From the NCBI GenBank assembly GCA_934699585.1, contig CAKUWY010000003.1:62001-126000 (forward strand): a DNA stretch of 64,000 bases, given 5' to 3'. Every line of letters starts with the position of its first letter. The first letter of the stretch is position 1. This stretch comes from an uncultured Fibrobacter sp. Its GTDB lineage: Bacteria; Fibrobacterota; Fibrobacteria; Fibrobacterales; Fibrobacteraceae. Position numbers and translations under genes: made by a program. The notes under the pieces were generated by a model. It had not been told where the DNA came from. It saw only the letters and a list, made by a program, of their open reading frames with translations, and ran no database searches. Positions 31,607 through 39,669 of this stretch are shown here, in pieces.

Positions 31607-32971
31607 ATGAAGTCCAAATATTTTGCTCTTGGTGCATGTGCATTGGCCCTGACCGCCTGCGATATGCTGGGTGGCCCCAAGCAGGTCACTATCGGTCCCA
31701 ATTCCACGGACGAACAGAAATTCGCCTATATGCTGGGTGCCCAGTTCGGTGGTCAGAACTTTACCATGATTCCCCGCCAGGTGGGTTCGGAATTGCACGA
31801 AGATGTAGTCGTTCAAGCGGTCTATGACTTTATCAAGTCCGAAAAGGATACCACATTCAAGATGCAGGTGCCGGTAGATTCTATGCAGGCTGTTGGTAGC
31901 CGATTCTCTGTAATTGCCCGCGAACGCATGGAAAAGACCAGACCCGATAGTGCTACTTTGGCGGGTTTTGGAGGTGACCAGGCGAAAATCCGCACCTACG
32001 TGGATTCTGTGACAAAAGCGATGCCTATCGAAGCTGCTCCGGCTCCCACGAAAGCGACTGTGACTCTTGGAAATGCCGCGACTGACATCCAGAAATTCTC
32101 TTATCTGATTGGCATGCAGTTTGGTGCTCAGTTCCAGTCTATCGGTAAGCAGTTCAATACGGAATTCGATGCCGACTACTTTGTGCTGGGCGTCCGTGAA
32201 TCTGCCGCCAAGGTTCGCGACACCACCAAGACCATGACTTTGCCAGAAGATTCCCTGAAGGCTGTGGGTGAACGTTTCAACGAAAAGATGAAGGTCATTC
32301 GCGAAGAGGCTATCAAGAAACAGCAAGAAGAACAGAAAAAGCTGGAAGCCGAAGTGGCCGAACTGAAGGGCGAAACCCTTGCTAACGGCATGCCCGCAAA
32401 GATCAACTTCAAGGTGAAGGCCACGGGCATTTCTACCAAGGCTGAAAACCTGGAAGCCTACGCCGGCAAGCCCCTGCTGATGTTCTACTTCTCCGCTACC
32501 TGCGGACACTGCGCCCATGCCGCTCCCCAGCTGGTGGAAATCGCCAAGGAATTTAATCCCAAGGGCCTGACCTCCGTGGCTATCGCGAGCGGTGGAAACA
32601 ACAAGTCCGGCATCCGTCGTTTCTCTGACGATGCCAAGTTCGAAGGCGCCTTCGACGTGCTGTGGGATGAATCCCGCCAGTTCGGTGAACTTTACAGCGA
32701 CGGTTACGTTCCCAAGGTTTATCTGGTGAACCCCGACGGTTCTTACAAGCTTTACGCCGCCTTCGAACGTGAAAAGGAAGACCTGAAGAAGGAAATCGCC
32801 GAACTTCTGAACGGTAAGCCCGTGGAATGGAAGGTGGAAGCCCCTGCGGTTGACACGGCAAAGGTGGACACTCCTGCTGTCGCACTGCCCGCACCGGCTA
32901 AGGCTGAAGCAAAGGCAGCCCCTGCAAAAACAGAAGCCAAGCCCGCTGAAGCAAAGGCCGCCGCAAAGTAA
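31607..32971 (+). CDS. Lipoprotein with two FKBP-N-like segments and a thioredoxin-like domain
   Basis: The lipobox LTAC sets C18 as the lipid-bearing residue. Two similar segments follow (about 33-110 and 158-235, each with DxQKFxYxxGxQFG near its start), resembling the helical N-terminal dimerisation domain of FKBP-type prolyl isomerases, though no FKBP catalytic domain is present. A coiled-coil-like stretch rich in Lys/Glu/Gln leads to a TlpA/AhpC-like thioredoxin domain (about 265-400) with the redox motif CGHC at 299-302. The tail is Ala/Lys/Pro-rich. A periplasmic, outer-membrane-anchored thiol exchange role is likely. The ATG at 31607 follows GAGG. Confidence 0.75.
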   Translation: MKSKYFALGACALALTACDMLGGPKQVTIGPNSTDEQKFAYMLGAQFGGQNFTMIPRQVGSELHEDVVVQAVYDFIKSEKDTTFKMQVPVDSMQAVGSRFSVIARERMEKTRPDSATLAGFGGDQAKIRTYVDSVTKAMPIEAAPAPTKATVTLGNAATDIQKFSYLIGMQFGAQFQSIGKQFNTEFDADYFVLGVRESAAKVRDTTKTMTLPEDSLKAVGERFNEKMKVIREEAIKKQQEEQKKLEAEVAELKGETLANGMPAKINFKVKATGISTKAENLEAYAGKPLLMFYFSATCGHCAHAAPQLVEIAKEFNPKGLTSVAIASGGNNKSGIRRFSDDAKFEGAFDVLWDESRQFGELYSDGYVPKVYLVNPDGSYKLYAAFEREKEDLKKEIAELLNGKPVEWKVEAPAVDTAKVDTPAVALPAPAKAEAKAAPAKTEAKPAEAKAAAK

Positions 32972-32980
32972 TAGGTTCTG

Positions 32981-33099
32981 AGCTCGGGCTTCGCCCTTTG
33001 AGGATTGGGGTGTGAGAACTTTGGACAGTAAAGTTTTTTCACCCTAAGCCTCGTTGCTCAAAGCGAGCTTGCGAGCGACCTCATACCTCATAGCTCCTT
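32981..33099. repeat. Hairpin and ATGAGG-type repeats before mnmG
   Basis: GGGC-TTC-GCCC (32986-32996) followed by TTTGAGG, and just before mnmG CCTCAT units in 7-bp phase that run up to the start codon. A related pair (GCGC-TTC-GCGC, TTTGAGG, ATGAGG) stands before map at 55.55 kb. Confidence 0.55.
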
Positions 33100-35016
33100 A
33101 TGTCTTTAGTCGCATCTTTTGACGTCGTTGTCGTCGGTGGCGGCCATGCCGGCATCGAGGCAACCCATGCCGCCTGGAAACTGGGCGTCAAGACCGCCAT
33201 GCTCACCATGGACATAAACGCCATCGGTCGCATGAGCTGTAACCCTGCCGTAGGCGGGGTGGCCAAAGGTCAAATCGTTCGCGACATTGACGCTCTCGGC
33301 GGCCTGATGGGGCTACTCACCGACAAGGCCGGAATCCAGTTCCGCATGCTGAACATGAGCAAGGGTCCTGCCGTTTGGGGTCCTCGTGCCCAGTGTGACA
33401 TGAACTATTACAGCGAAGTAGCGCGGGACGTGATTACAAGCCTTCCGGGCCTTTCTGTAATCCAGGGGGAACTTGCCGCCTTCGAGCGGATGCCCGACGG
33501 TGGGCTGGAGCTGACCCTCTTGAACGGCGAACGCTACGTGACCCGTACCCTGGTGATTACCAGCGGCACCTTCCTTGCTTCCAAGATGTTCACCGGTCTT
33601 GAGACCAGTATCGGTGGGCGAGTGGGGGAGCCCAGCGCCGACAAGCTTTCGGAATGCCTTGCCCAGAACGGAATCCGCCTCCGCAGGCTCAAAACGGGAA
33701 CTCCCAGCCGCCTGGATCCGGATACCATCGACTTTGACGAATGCGAAGTCCAGCGTGGGGACGAATTCCCCTGGCCCATGAGCGACCGCCACCTGGCAGG
33801 AACGGTTCCCGGTCGCGACGAAAATTACTTCTGGGGAGACCCGAATAATAAGTTTATCCGTAACGACTGCGTCTGCTGGATTACCCGCACCAACATCAAG
33901 ACCCACGACATCTTGAGGAGCGGTTTCAAGGACAGTCCCATGTTCAGCGGGCGCATCCACGGCAAGGGCCCGCGATATTGCCCCAGCATTGAAGACAAGA
34001 TTAACCGCTTTGGCGACCGGGACGGTCACCAGCTTTTCTTGGAACCGGAACGGGCGGACATTGGCCGCGTGTATATCAACGGCTTCAGTTCCAGCTTGCC
34101 GGCGGATATCCAGCTCGCTGCCATCCACACAATACCGGGGCTTACCCGCGCCCGTGTTTTGCAGATTGGCTATGCGGTGGAATACGATTCCGTCGATGCC
34201 ACCCAGCTTTACCCCACGTTGGAATGCAAGAACGTGCCTGGGCTTTACTTTGCAGGCCAGGTCTGCGGGACTAGCGGCTACGAAGAAGCTGCCGGTCAGG
34301 GCCTAATGGCGGGCATCAACGCCGCCTTGAAGGTTAAGAATGAACCGCCCTTTGTTTTGGGCCGTTCCGACAGTTACTTGGGGGTGATGCTCAACGACCT
34401 GACCACCACTTTGCTGGACGAACCTTACCGCATGTTCACCAGCCGTGCCGAGTACCGCTTGTTCCTTCGGAGTGACAACGCCGAGACCCGTCTCAAGGAA
34501 CGTGCCCACCAGATAGGCATGATTTCCGACGGGGATTACGCCGACTGGCAACGCCGTCTGCAGCAGATGGGCGAGGTCAGGGAGTTCCTGACCGCCGAGT
34601 CTGCCTCGCCCGAACAGGCGAACCAGGTCCTTTCTCTCGGTGGCCAGGCTTTGGCCGAAACCCGTACCCGCTGGATCAACGTGCTCCGCCGTCCGGGAAT
34701 TGACCCCGAACGCCTGTTCGAAACAGCCCTTCCGGAGAGGAACATTCCCCGTCGGGACCAGTGTTTCTTGTATGCCGAAGAGATTTATGCTGGTTTTCTG
34801 GAGAGGCAGTCCAAAGAAATCGAGGAACAGAAAAAGATGGAGTCCGTGAAGCTCCCTGCCGACCTGGACTTTATGCAGGTTGGGGTTATCAGCATCGAAA
34901 GCCGCCAGCGCCTGAATGCCGTGAAGCTCATGACCCTTGGACAGGCGTCCAGGGTCCCGGGAGTGCGCCCCGCCGACATCACCATGCTTTACCACTGGCT
35001 TGAAAACCAGCGGTAA
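33100..35016 (+). CDS. mnmG: tRNA uridine-5-carboxymethylaminomethyl modification enzyme MnmG
   Basis: With MnmE, MnmG installs the cmnm5 group at the wobble uridine of several tRNAs. The FAD-binding start FDVVVVGGGHAGIEA, the SCNPAVGGVAKGQIVRDIDALGG block and PTLECKNVPGLYFAGQVCGTSGYEEAAGQG are diagnostic. The C-terminal helical domain that binds MnmE is present to LYHWLENQR. Length 638 residues is normal. Its partner mnmE is not in the window. AGCTCC upstream is a poor Shine-Dalgarno, and the spacer just before the ATG is made of heptamer-type repeats. Confidence 0.96.
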   Translation: MSLVASFDVVVVGGGHAGIEATHAAWKLGVKTAMLTMDINAIGRMSCNPAVGGVAKGQIVRDIDALGGLMGLLTDKAGIQFRMLNMSKGPAVWGPRAQCDMNYYSEVARDVITSLPGLSVIQGELAAFERMPDGGLELTLLNGERYVTRTLVITSGTFLASKMFTGLETSIGGRVGEPSADKLSECLAQNGIRLRRLKTGTPSRLDPDTIDFDECEVQRGDEFPWPMSDRHLAGTVPGRDENYFWGDPNNKFIRNDCVCWITRTNIKTHDILRSGFKDSPMFSGRIHGKGPRYCPSIEDKINRFGDRDGHQLFLEPERADIGRVYINGFSSSLPADIQLAAIHTIPGLTRARVLQIGYAVEYDSVDATQLYPTLECKNVPGLYFAGQVCGTSGYEEAAGQGLMAGINAALKVKNEPPFVLGRSDSYLGVMLNDLTTTLLDEPYRMFTSRAEYRLFLRSDNAETRLKERAHQIGMISDGDYADWQRRLQQMGEVREFLTAESASPEQANQVLSLGGQALAETRTRWINVLRRPGIDPERLFETALPERNIPRRDQCFLYAEEIYAGFLERQSKEIEEQKKMESVKLPADLDFMQVGVISIESRQRLNAVKLMTLGQASRVPGVRPADITMLYHWLENQR

Positions 35017-35133
35017 TCGGCACTTGAACATGGTGGGCATTGTTTTTTCATAATTTTTTGTGACGATTTCCTAGAGGAACCGTATTTTTGCTATCTTTGG
35101 CCCGTCAAGTTAACATTTTCCAAGAGGTACATT

Positions 35134-35451
35134 ATGGCAGAAGAAACCGAAGTCAAAACACAAGAAACCAAACCTCAGGAAACAAAATCCCAAGAAAAGT
35201 CTCAGGAAAAGAAGGCTCCCGCCGCCAAGGCTGCTGGTGCCAAGAAGAAGCGCCCCGCCGATGCCCGCCGCAAGGGTGGTGCCGCTCCTGCCAAAAAGCC
35301 TGCTGCATTTAGCGATTCTCTGGAAGAACGTTTCCCCGCCCTCGCCGCCAAGCTCAAAAAGTCTATCGAGGACGGCATCAAGCAGAAGATCAAGGAAGCC
35401 CAGAACGACCCCAAGGTCAAGGCTGCCTCCAAGAAATTCGCTGCCAAGTAA
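35134..35451 (+). CDS. Small Lys/Ala/Pro-rich basic protein
   Basis: A 105-residue protein with an acidic first 25 residues, a long Lys/Ala/Pro-rich middle (AKKKRPADARRKGGAAPAKK) and a possibly helical end. The composition resembles histone H1-like or nucleoid-associated tails in bacteria, but I see no HU or H-NS fold, so DNA or RNA binding is only a guess from charge. AAGAGGT lies before the ATG, and a good terminator follows, so it is a self-standing unit. Confidence 0.65.
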   Translation: MAEETEVKTQETKPQETKSQEKSQEKKAPAAKAAGAKKKRPADARRKGGAAPAKKPAAFSDSLEERFPALAAKLKKSIEDGIKQKIKEAQNDPKVKAASKKFAAK

Positions 35452-35474
35452 TCCGTTTCTTGTAGAAACTGAAA

Positions 35475-35502
35475 GGCCTCCGCGAGGGGGTCTTTTTGTT
35501 TT
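35475..35502 (+). terminator. Rho-independent terminator
   Basis: GGCCTCC (35475-35481) pairs with GGGGGTC (35486-35492, two G-T pairs) around a GCGA tetraloop, followed by TTTTTGTTTT. It ends the small basic protein gene. Confidence 0.85.
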
Positions 35503-35730
35503 ATCGGTATTCGTGAAAATTACCCAAAAGAAGATAAATTGAAAATGTCACGCCTAAAAGTCTGTATTACCTGAGTGAGTATTCAGGATAGGGTATTTCG
35601 AATATTTTGGAACCATTGGTCGCGAACGGAACAAAAAGTTCCGAATAAAAAATTCATTTTTTTGAAAAAGGCAAAAAAAAGCCCCAATTAAGCACCTTTT
35701 CTAAATAATTTTATAGGAAAGGAGTTTAAA
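35503..35730. promoter_or_regulatory. Spacer before the beta-helix lipoprotein gene
   Basis: An AT-rich leader with a perfect hairpin CGGAAC-aaaaa-GTTCCG (35627-35643) followed by A and T runs, and AAAGGAG before the ATG at 35731. Promoter boxes could not be fixed. Confidence 0.4.
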
Positions 35731-37719
35731 ATGTATATCAAGAATCTCATTTATCCACTTTCTGTCGTATCGGTTGCCTTGATGGCTGCCTGTAGCGACA
35801 ATACCACCACCTCTGCCTCCGAAGACGACGGAATCGCCACAACAGAAGAGGTGACCACCTATACCTGCAACGACGGGAGTGTTGCCAACAGTGCAGACGA
35901 ATGTGTAAGCGGGGTTTCCGATTCTACGACCACGACGGTCTATGTCTGCAGCGATGGCTCCCAGACTACAAATGCAAGCGATTGTGCCGCCACCGTAGCC
36001 GGAAAGTCCAGCACTTCGGGCAAATCCGCCACTTCCGGAAACGACAACGTTTACGACCCGACTTCTAGCCAAGAAGTTATTGAACAGGTTGTGTCCGAGG
36101 CGGTCACCTACCAGGAAGCCGAGGGCGATCTGAAACTCACCTTTAGTGAGTCGGGCCTTACCGTTGAAAATGACGGAAATTCCTGCGTTACCGTGGATAA
36201 CGACAAGAAAATGGCGACCATCACCTGCGCCGGCAATTATTACCTCTCCGGCAAGTCCAGTAATTTCCAAGTGGTGGTGGCCGCCAGCACAGAAGCCCTG
36301 GTTTACCTTTACCTGAACGGGCTGGATTTGACAAGTGCCTCCGAAGCTCCCTTCTATGTGCAGAGTGCCGAAAAAGTGTTCTTTATGCTGGTGGACGGCA
36401 CAGAAAACAAGTTGGCCGACGCTTCTACCCGCACCACCATCTGGAAATACACCAAGAACGGTTCTGCCAAGGAAGATACCACTTCGGCTACCATCTACGC
36501 CAAGGATGACATCACCTTCAAGGGTAACGGAAAACTGACGGTGACCGGTAATTACAACAACGGCATCCATACCACCAACGACCTGCGCATCAAGGATGTG
36601 CCCACCATGAATGTGACGGCCAAGAACAACGCCATCAAGGGCAAGGGCTCCGTGGATATCGAAGGCGGTATCTACACCATCAAGGCTACAAATGGAGACG
36701 GAATCAAGAGTGACGAAGGGGAGGATGAGGGTTCCGTGACCGATAATACCAAGGGAAAGATTGTCATTACGGGTGGCGAGTTCGACATTACCGCCGGTGA
36801 CGACGGTATCCAGGCCTACAACTACCTGCTTCTGGCCGATTCCGTCTCTACGCCCAAGATTACGGTCAAGTCCAGTGGCAAGGGAATTGTTTCTGACAAC
36901 CTGATTTACATCAACGCCGGTATCGTGAACGTTACCGCAAGTGATGACGGCATCCATTCCAACATGAACGTTTATTTCAACGGCGGCGAAACCACCGTTT
37001 CCGCCGGTGACGACGGCGTGCATGCGGATTCCACCCTCATGATTAACAACGGAATTGTGAACGTGACCAAGGCGGTAGAAGGTTTTGAAGGCTGGTACAT
37101 TATCGCCAAGGGCGGAAAGACTGCCGTAACTACAAGCGACGACGGCTGGAACGCAGCCGGAGGCTCTGCAGACGCCACTACCGCAAGCGGTTCCCAGTGG
37201 GGTGGCCCCGGTGGCGGGGGAGCTGCCTCCAATTCCGTAGGCTATATCGAAATCTACGGCGGATACCATTATCTTTATGCGGCAGGTGGCGATGTGGACG
37301 TGCTGGACGCCAACGGCTCTGTCAAGATGAGCGGCGGCGTGGTGATTCTGGAACTGGGTTCCGGCGGAATGGGTGGTGGCATGAGCGGCAGCAGCAGGCC
37401 CGGAAGCCAGGGTGGCAGCACAAGCGGTTCCTGCTCTACTAACCAGAGTGGCGGCATTATCGATACTGAATCCGGAATTTCTGTGACGGGCGGTGTCCTG
37501 CTCGGGTTCGGAAGCCAGACCGAACGCATTGTGAACTGCAATTCCGTCTCCTTCACGGCGGGCACGGCCTACGGCTCGAACAAGGCGGCTTTCAAGCCCA
37601 GCGTCTCGGGCAGCATGATCGTGTTCAGCAATGACGTTGGTTCCAGCGTATCCTCCGTAGATGTGAGTTCCATGAGTACGGTGGAACTGGCCAACGGTAT
37701 GACCTACTATTACAAGTGA
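35731..37719 (+). CDS. Secreted beta-helix lipoprotein, DUF4353 / Cthe_2159-like
   Basis: The lipobox MAAC gives an N-terminal lipid anchor. A short region with cysteine pairs (CNDGSVANSADEC, CSDGSQTTNASDC) follows, then from about residue 150 a long right-handed beta-helix region with the pattern GNYYLSGKSS, LYLNGLDLTSASEAP and repeated DDGIHS, DDGVHA and GGEF turns. This is the layout of the DUF4353 carbohydrate-binding family, in which Cthe_2159 binds calcium and acidic or cellulosic polysaccharides. Here it likely sits on the cell surface and touches plant polysaccharide (inference). It is a separate unit ended by a strong terminator. Confidence 0.82.
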   Translation: MYIKNLIYPLSVVSVALMAACSDNTTTSASEDDGIATTEEVTTYTCNDGSVANSADECVSGVSDSTTTTVYVCSDGSQTTNASDCAATVAGKSSTSGKSATSGNDNVYDPTSSQEVIEQVVSEAVTYQEAEGDLKLTFSESGLTVENDGNSCVTVDNDKKMATITCAGNYYLSGKSSNFQVVVAASTEALVYLYLNGLDLTSASEAPFYVQSAEKVFFMLVDGTENKLADASTRTTIWKYTKNGSAKEDTTSATIYAKDDITFKGNGKLTVTGNYNNGIHTTNDLRIKDVPTMNVTAKNNAIKGKGSVDIEGGIYTIKATNGDGIKSDEGEDEGSVTDNTKGKIVITGGEFDITAGDDGIQAYNYLLLADSVSTPKITVKSSGKGIVSDNLIYINAGIVNVTASDDGIHSNMNVYFNGGETTVSAGDDGVHADSTLMINNGIVNVTKAVEGFEGWYIIAKGGKTAVTTSDDGWNAAGGSADATTASGSQWGGPGGGGAASNSVGYIEIYGGYHYLYAAGGDVDVLDANGSVKMSGGVVILELGSGGMGGGMSGSSRPGSQGGSTSGSCSTNQSGGIIDTESGISVTGGVLLGFGSQTERIVNCNSVSFTAGTAYGSNKAAFKPSVSGSMIVFSNDVGSSVSSVDVSSMSTVELANGMTYYYK

Positions 37720-37764
37720 TGTCTTGAAAAGCAAACCCTATCCCCAAGCTAATGACATCACGGA

Positions 37765-37798
37765 AGTCCTGGAGGTTCCCCTCCGGGACTTTTCGTGT
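37765..37798 (+). terminator. Rho-independent terminator
   Basis: AGTCCTGGAGG (37765-37775) pairs with CCTCCGGGACT (37780-37790) around TTCC, followed by TTTTCGTGT. The stem has 11 pairs including one G-T. Confidence 0.9.
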
Positions 37799-37839
37799 AC
37801 TCAAGGACTTTTTTGACGAATTTTTTATATATTGATAAC

Positions 37840-38538
37840 ATGGCTCGTAGGTCGTTAGCAATAGCCGCGCTCTTTTTTTCGGCGTTTTTTCTTTTTGCCT
37901 GCAGGGGCGATACCGTTTCCCGCGGGAACGCCGCCTTGCGAATAGGCGACTATGACCGTGCCGTTGTCAATTTTTCAAAAGCGCTAGATGAAAATCCCCT
38001 GGACAGGGATGCCCGCTACGGACTTGCCCTTTCGTATTACGCCATCGCCGAAGAAAAAGAGAAACTGGATGGGCAGACGCTTCCGCTTTGGGAGCGTACG
38101 GTTGCCGAGTTCCGGATTCTCTGGAACGTCGATAGCACGGCTTCGATTCGCGAGGCCTATTCCAACAGCCTGTTCTACCTTTCGCGGGCAACGCTGTCCG
38201 TAAATTCCAGGGCCAACGTGCTCCCTTTGCTGGACCGCTCCATTGCGCTTGACTCCAGCAATTTCTACAGCTTTAACCTGAAGGCTCTCATCTTTGAAAA
38301 CCTGGGCCGCACGGACGAAGCCAAGGACATTTACATCTATACCATCACCAGGGATTCCACCTTCATGTCGGCCTACGTGAACCTTGGGAACCTGTACTGG
38401 AACGAAGGAGACGTTCCGGCTGCCTGGGACATCTGGTCCATGGGCCTCCAGCGGGATTCGACCAGCAGGGCGCTCAGGCACTGGACCGCCGTCGCCGAAG
38501 ATTCCCTCAAGTCCATGTTAGAATCGGGAAAGCTGTAG
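37840..38538 (+). CDS. TPR-repeat lipoprotein
   Basis: The signal peptide ends in the lipobox LFAC (about C21). TPR units follow (RGNAALRIGDYDRAVVNFSKALDENP and a pair near the end: FYSFNLKALIFENLGRTDEAK, SAYVNLGNLYWNEGDVPAAWD). TPR proteins hold partner proteins; the partner is unknown. I use the ATG at 37840 because it gives a complete lipoprotein signal. The stop TAG is followed at once by the ATG of the kinase gene, so the two are co-translated, suggesting this protein senses or organises something for the kinase. Confidence 0.82.
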   Translation: MARRSLAIAALFFSAFFLFACRGDTVSRGNAALRIGDYDRAVVNFSKALDENPLDRDARYGLALSYYAIAEEKEKLDGQTLPLWERTVAEFRILWNVDSTASIREAYSNSLFYLSRATLSVNSRANVLPLLDRSIALDSSNFYSFNLKALIFENLGRTDEAKDIYIYTITRDSTFMSAYVNLGNLYWNEGDVPAAWDIWSMGLQRDSTSRALRHWTAVAEDSLKSMLESGKL

Positions 38539-39669
38539 ATGGATTTGGTCCGTTCCTTTACATCGGCAAGCTTTATTCACCAGGGCGGCGAGGCTTGCAT
38601 TTACAAGGTCCAGGGAGAATCTTCCAAGACATACTGCTTCAAGTGGTACAATGCAGGGGTTTCGAATGACGCTTCGGTTATCGAAAAACTCCAGAAGCTG
38701 AACGTGCCTGGAGTTTACCGAATCCTGGAATCGGGAGCGGTGGAGGGAAGGCCTTACATCGTCTATGACTATGTCGATGGAGTTTCCTCGAAAGAGCTTT
38801 CCCCTATGCCCCTTGGCGTGGCCCTCCATTCTTTACGGAAAATTGTGGCGGCCCTGCAGGCCTTGCGCGGGGCGGGGATTTCCCACGGGGACATCAATCC
38901 TTCCAACGTTTTCTTTGACCGTTCAGCGTCTCCTGTACTGATGGACTTTGGAATCGTCGGGCCGGGTGCGTTGCATTTTTCTGCTCCTGAGCGGTTTTCG
39001 GGAGCTGCCCCCTCCGAAAAGTCGGACCTGTTCAGCCTTGGTGCGTTGCTGTACTTCTGGGTTGCAGGAGAGCCGTTGCTTGAAGGCGAAACTTTTGAAC
39101 AAATTCGCGGGGCTATGGAAAACCTGGGTCCCGAAAAAATCGGGCTTTCCCTTCTGGAAAAAATCCAGGCGAAAAAAGTCAGCCTTTCTCCCGAAGACTT
39201 GTCCTTGCTGGAACCTCTCTGGAAAGGGCTTCTTGAGCCCAGTCCAGATGCCCGCCTAGAAGACCTGGAAGAGCTGGACGAACTGCTGGAAATCGCCTTG
39301 GAAAAGCTCGGCGGTGCAGGGGTTCAGCTGGCCCGTGTCTTGGAAAATTTTGGCCAAAGAATTTCCGAGATTTTGCAAAAAAACGAGACAAAAACTCTCG
39401 AAAACGCGGATTTGCCCTTCTTGAATTCGGGAATTTCTCCGAAAAAGGGCAAAAAAGGCTTTTATTTTGGGGCTTGTCTATTTATTTTGATTGTGTTGGT
39501 TCTGGCCCTTCTTGCGTTCTTTGGCAGGAGCGAGTCTTCTGTAGATGAAACAGGGGCGCTCCTGATGCAAAAGACCAGGGATAGCCAGATGCAGGCCGCT
39601 CCCGATTCGGTGGAAATGCCGAACCTGGAGGGCGTGCTGGAACGATTGAAACCCGAGGAAGGTGAATGA
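38539..39669 (+). CDS. Serine/threonine kinase-like membrane protein
   Basis: The N-terminal kinase domain has the VAIK-type lysine in YCFKWY (about K35), the catalytic loop HGDINPSN (D118) and DFG (136-138). The usual HRD arginine is replaced by glycine, the glycine-rich loop is weak, and the segment from DFG to APE (149-151) is only about 10 residues, far shorter than the usual 20-30. One membrane span at about 309-329 puts the kinase in the cytoplasm and a short tail outside. It overlaps the sigma-54 activator by 4 bp (ATGA). Activity is possible but regulation by activation-loop phosphorylation seems unlikely. Confidence 0.82.
   Translation: MDLVRSFTSASFIHQGGEACIYKVQGESSKTYCFKWYNAGVSNDASVIEKLQKLNVPGVYRILESGAVEGRPYIVYDYVDGVSSKELSPMPLGVALHSLRKIVAALQALRGAGISHGDINPSNVFFDRSASPVLMDFGIVGPGALHFSAPERFSGAAPSEKSDLFSLGALLYFWVAGEPLLEGETFEQIRGAMENLGPEKIGLSLLEKIQAKKVSLSPEDLSLLEPLWKGLLEPSPDARLEDLEELDELLEIALEKLGGAGVQLARVLENFGQRISEILQKNETKTLENADLPFLNSGISPKKGKKGFYFGACLFILIVLVLALLAFFGRSESSVDETGALLMQKTRDSQMQAAPDSVEMPNLEGVLERLKPEEGE

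Noticed and set aside
35701..37734. 677-codon open frame opposite the beta-helix lipoprotein gene
   Set aside because: It is the mirror of a repetitive Asp/Gly/Thr-rich coding sequence. The plus-strand product has a lipobox, domain pattern and ribosome site.
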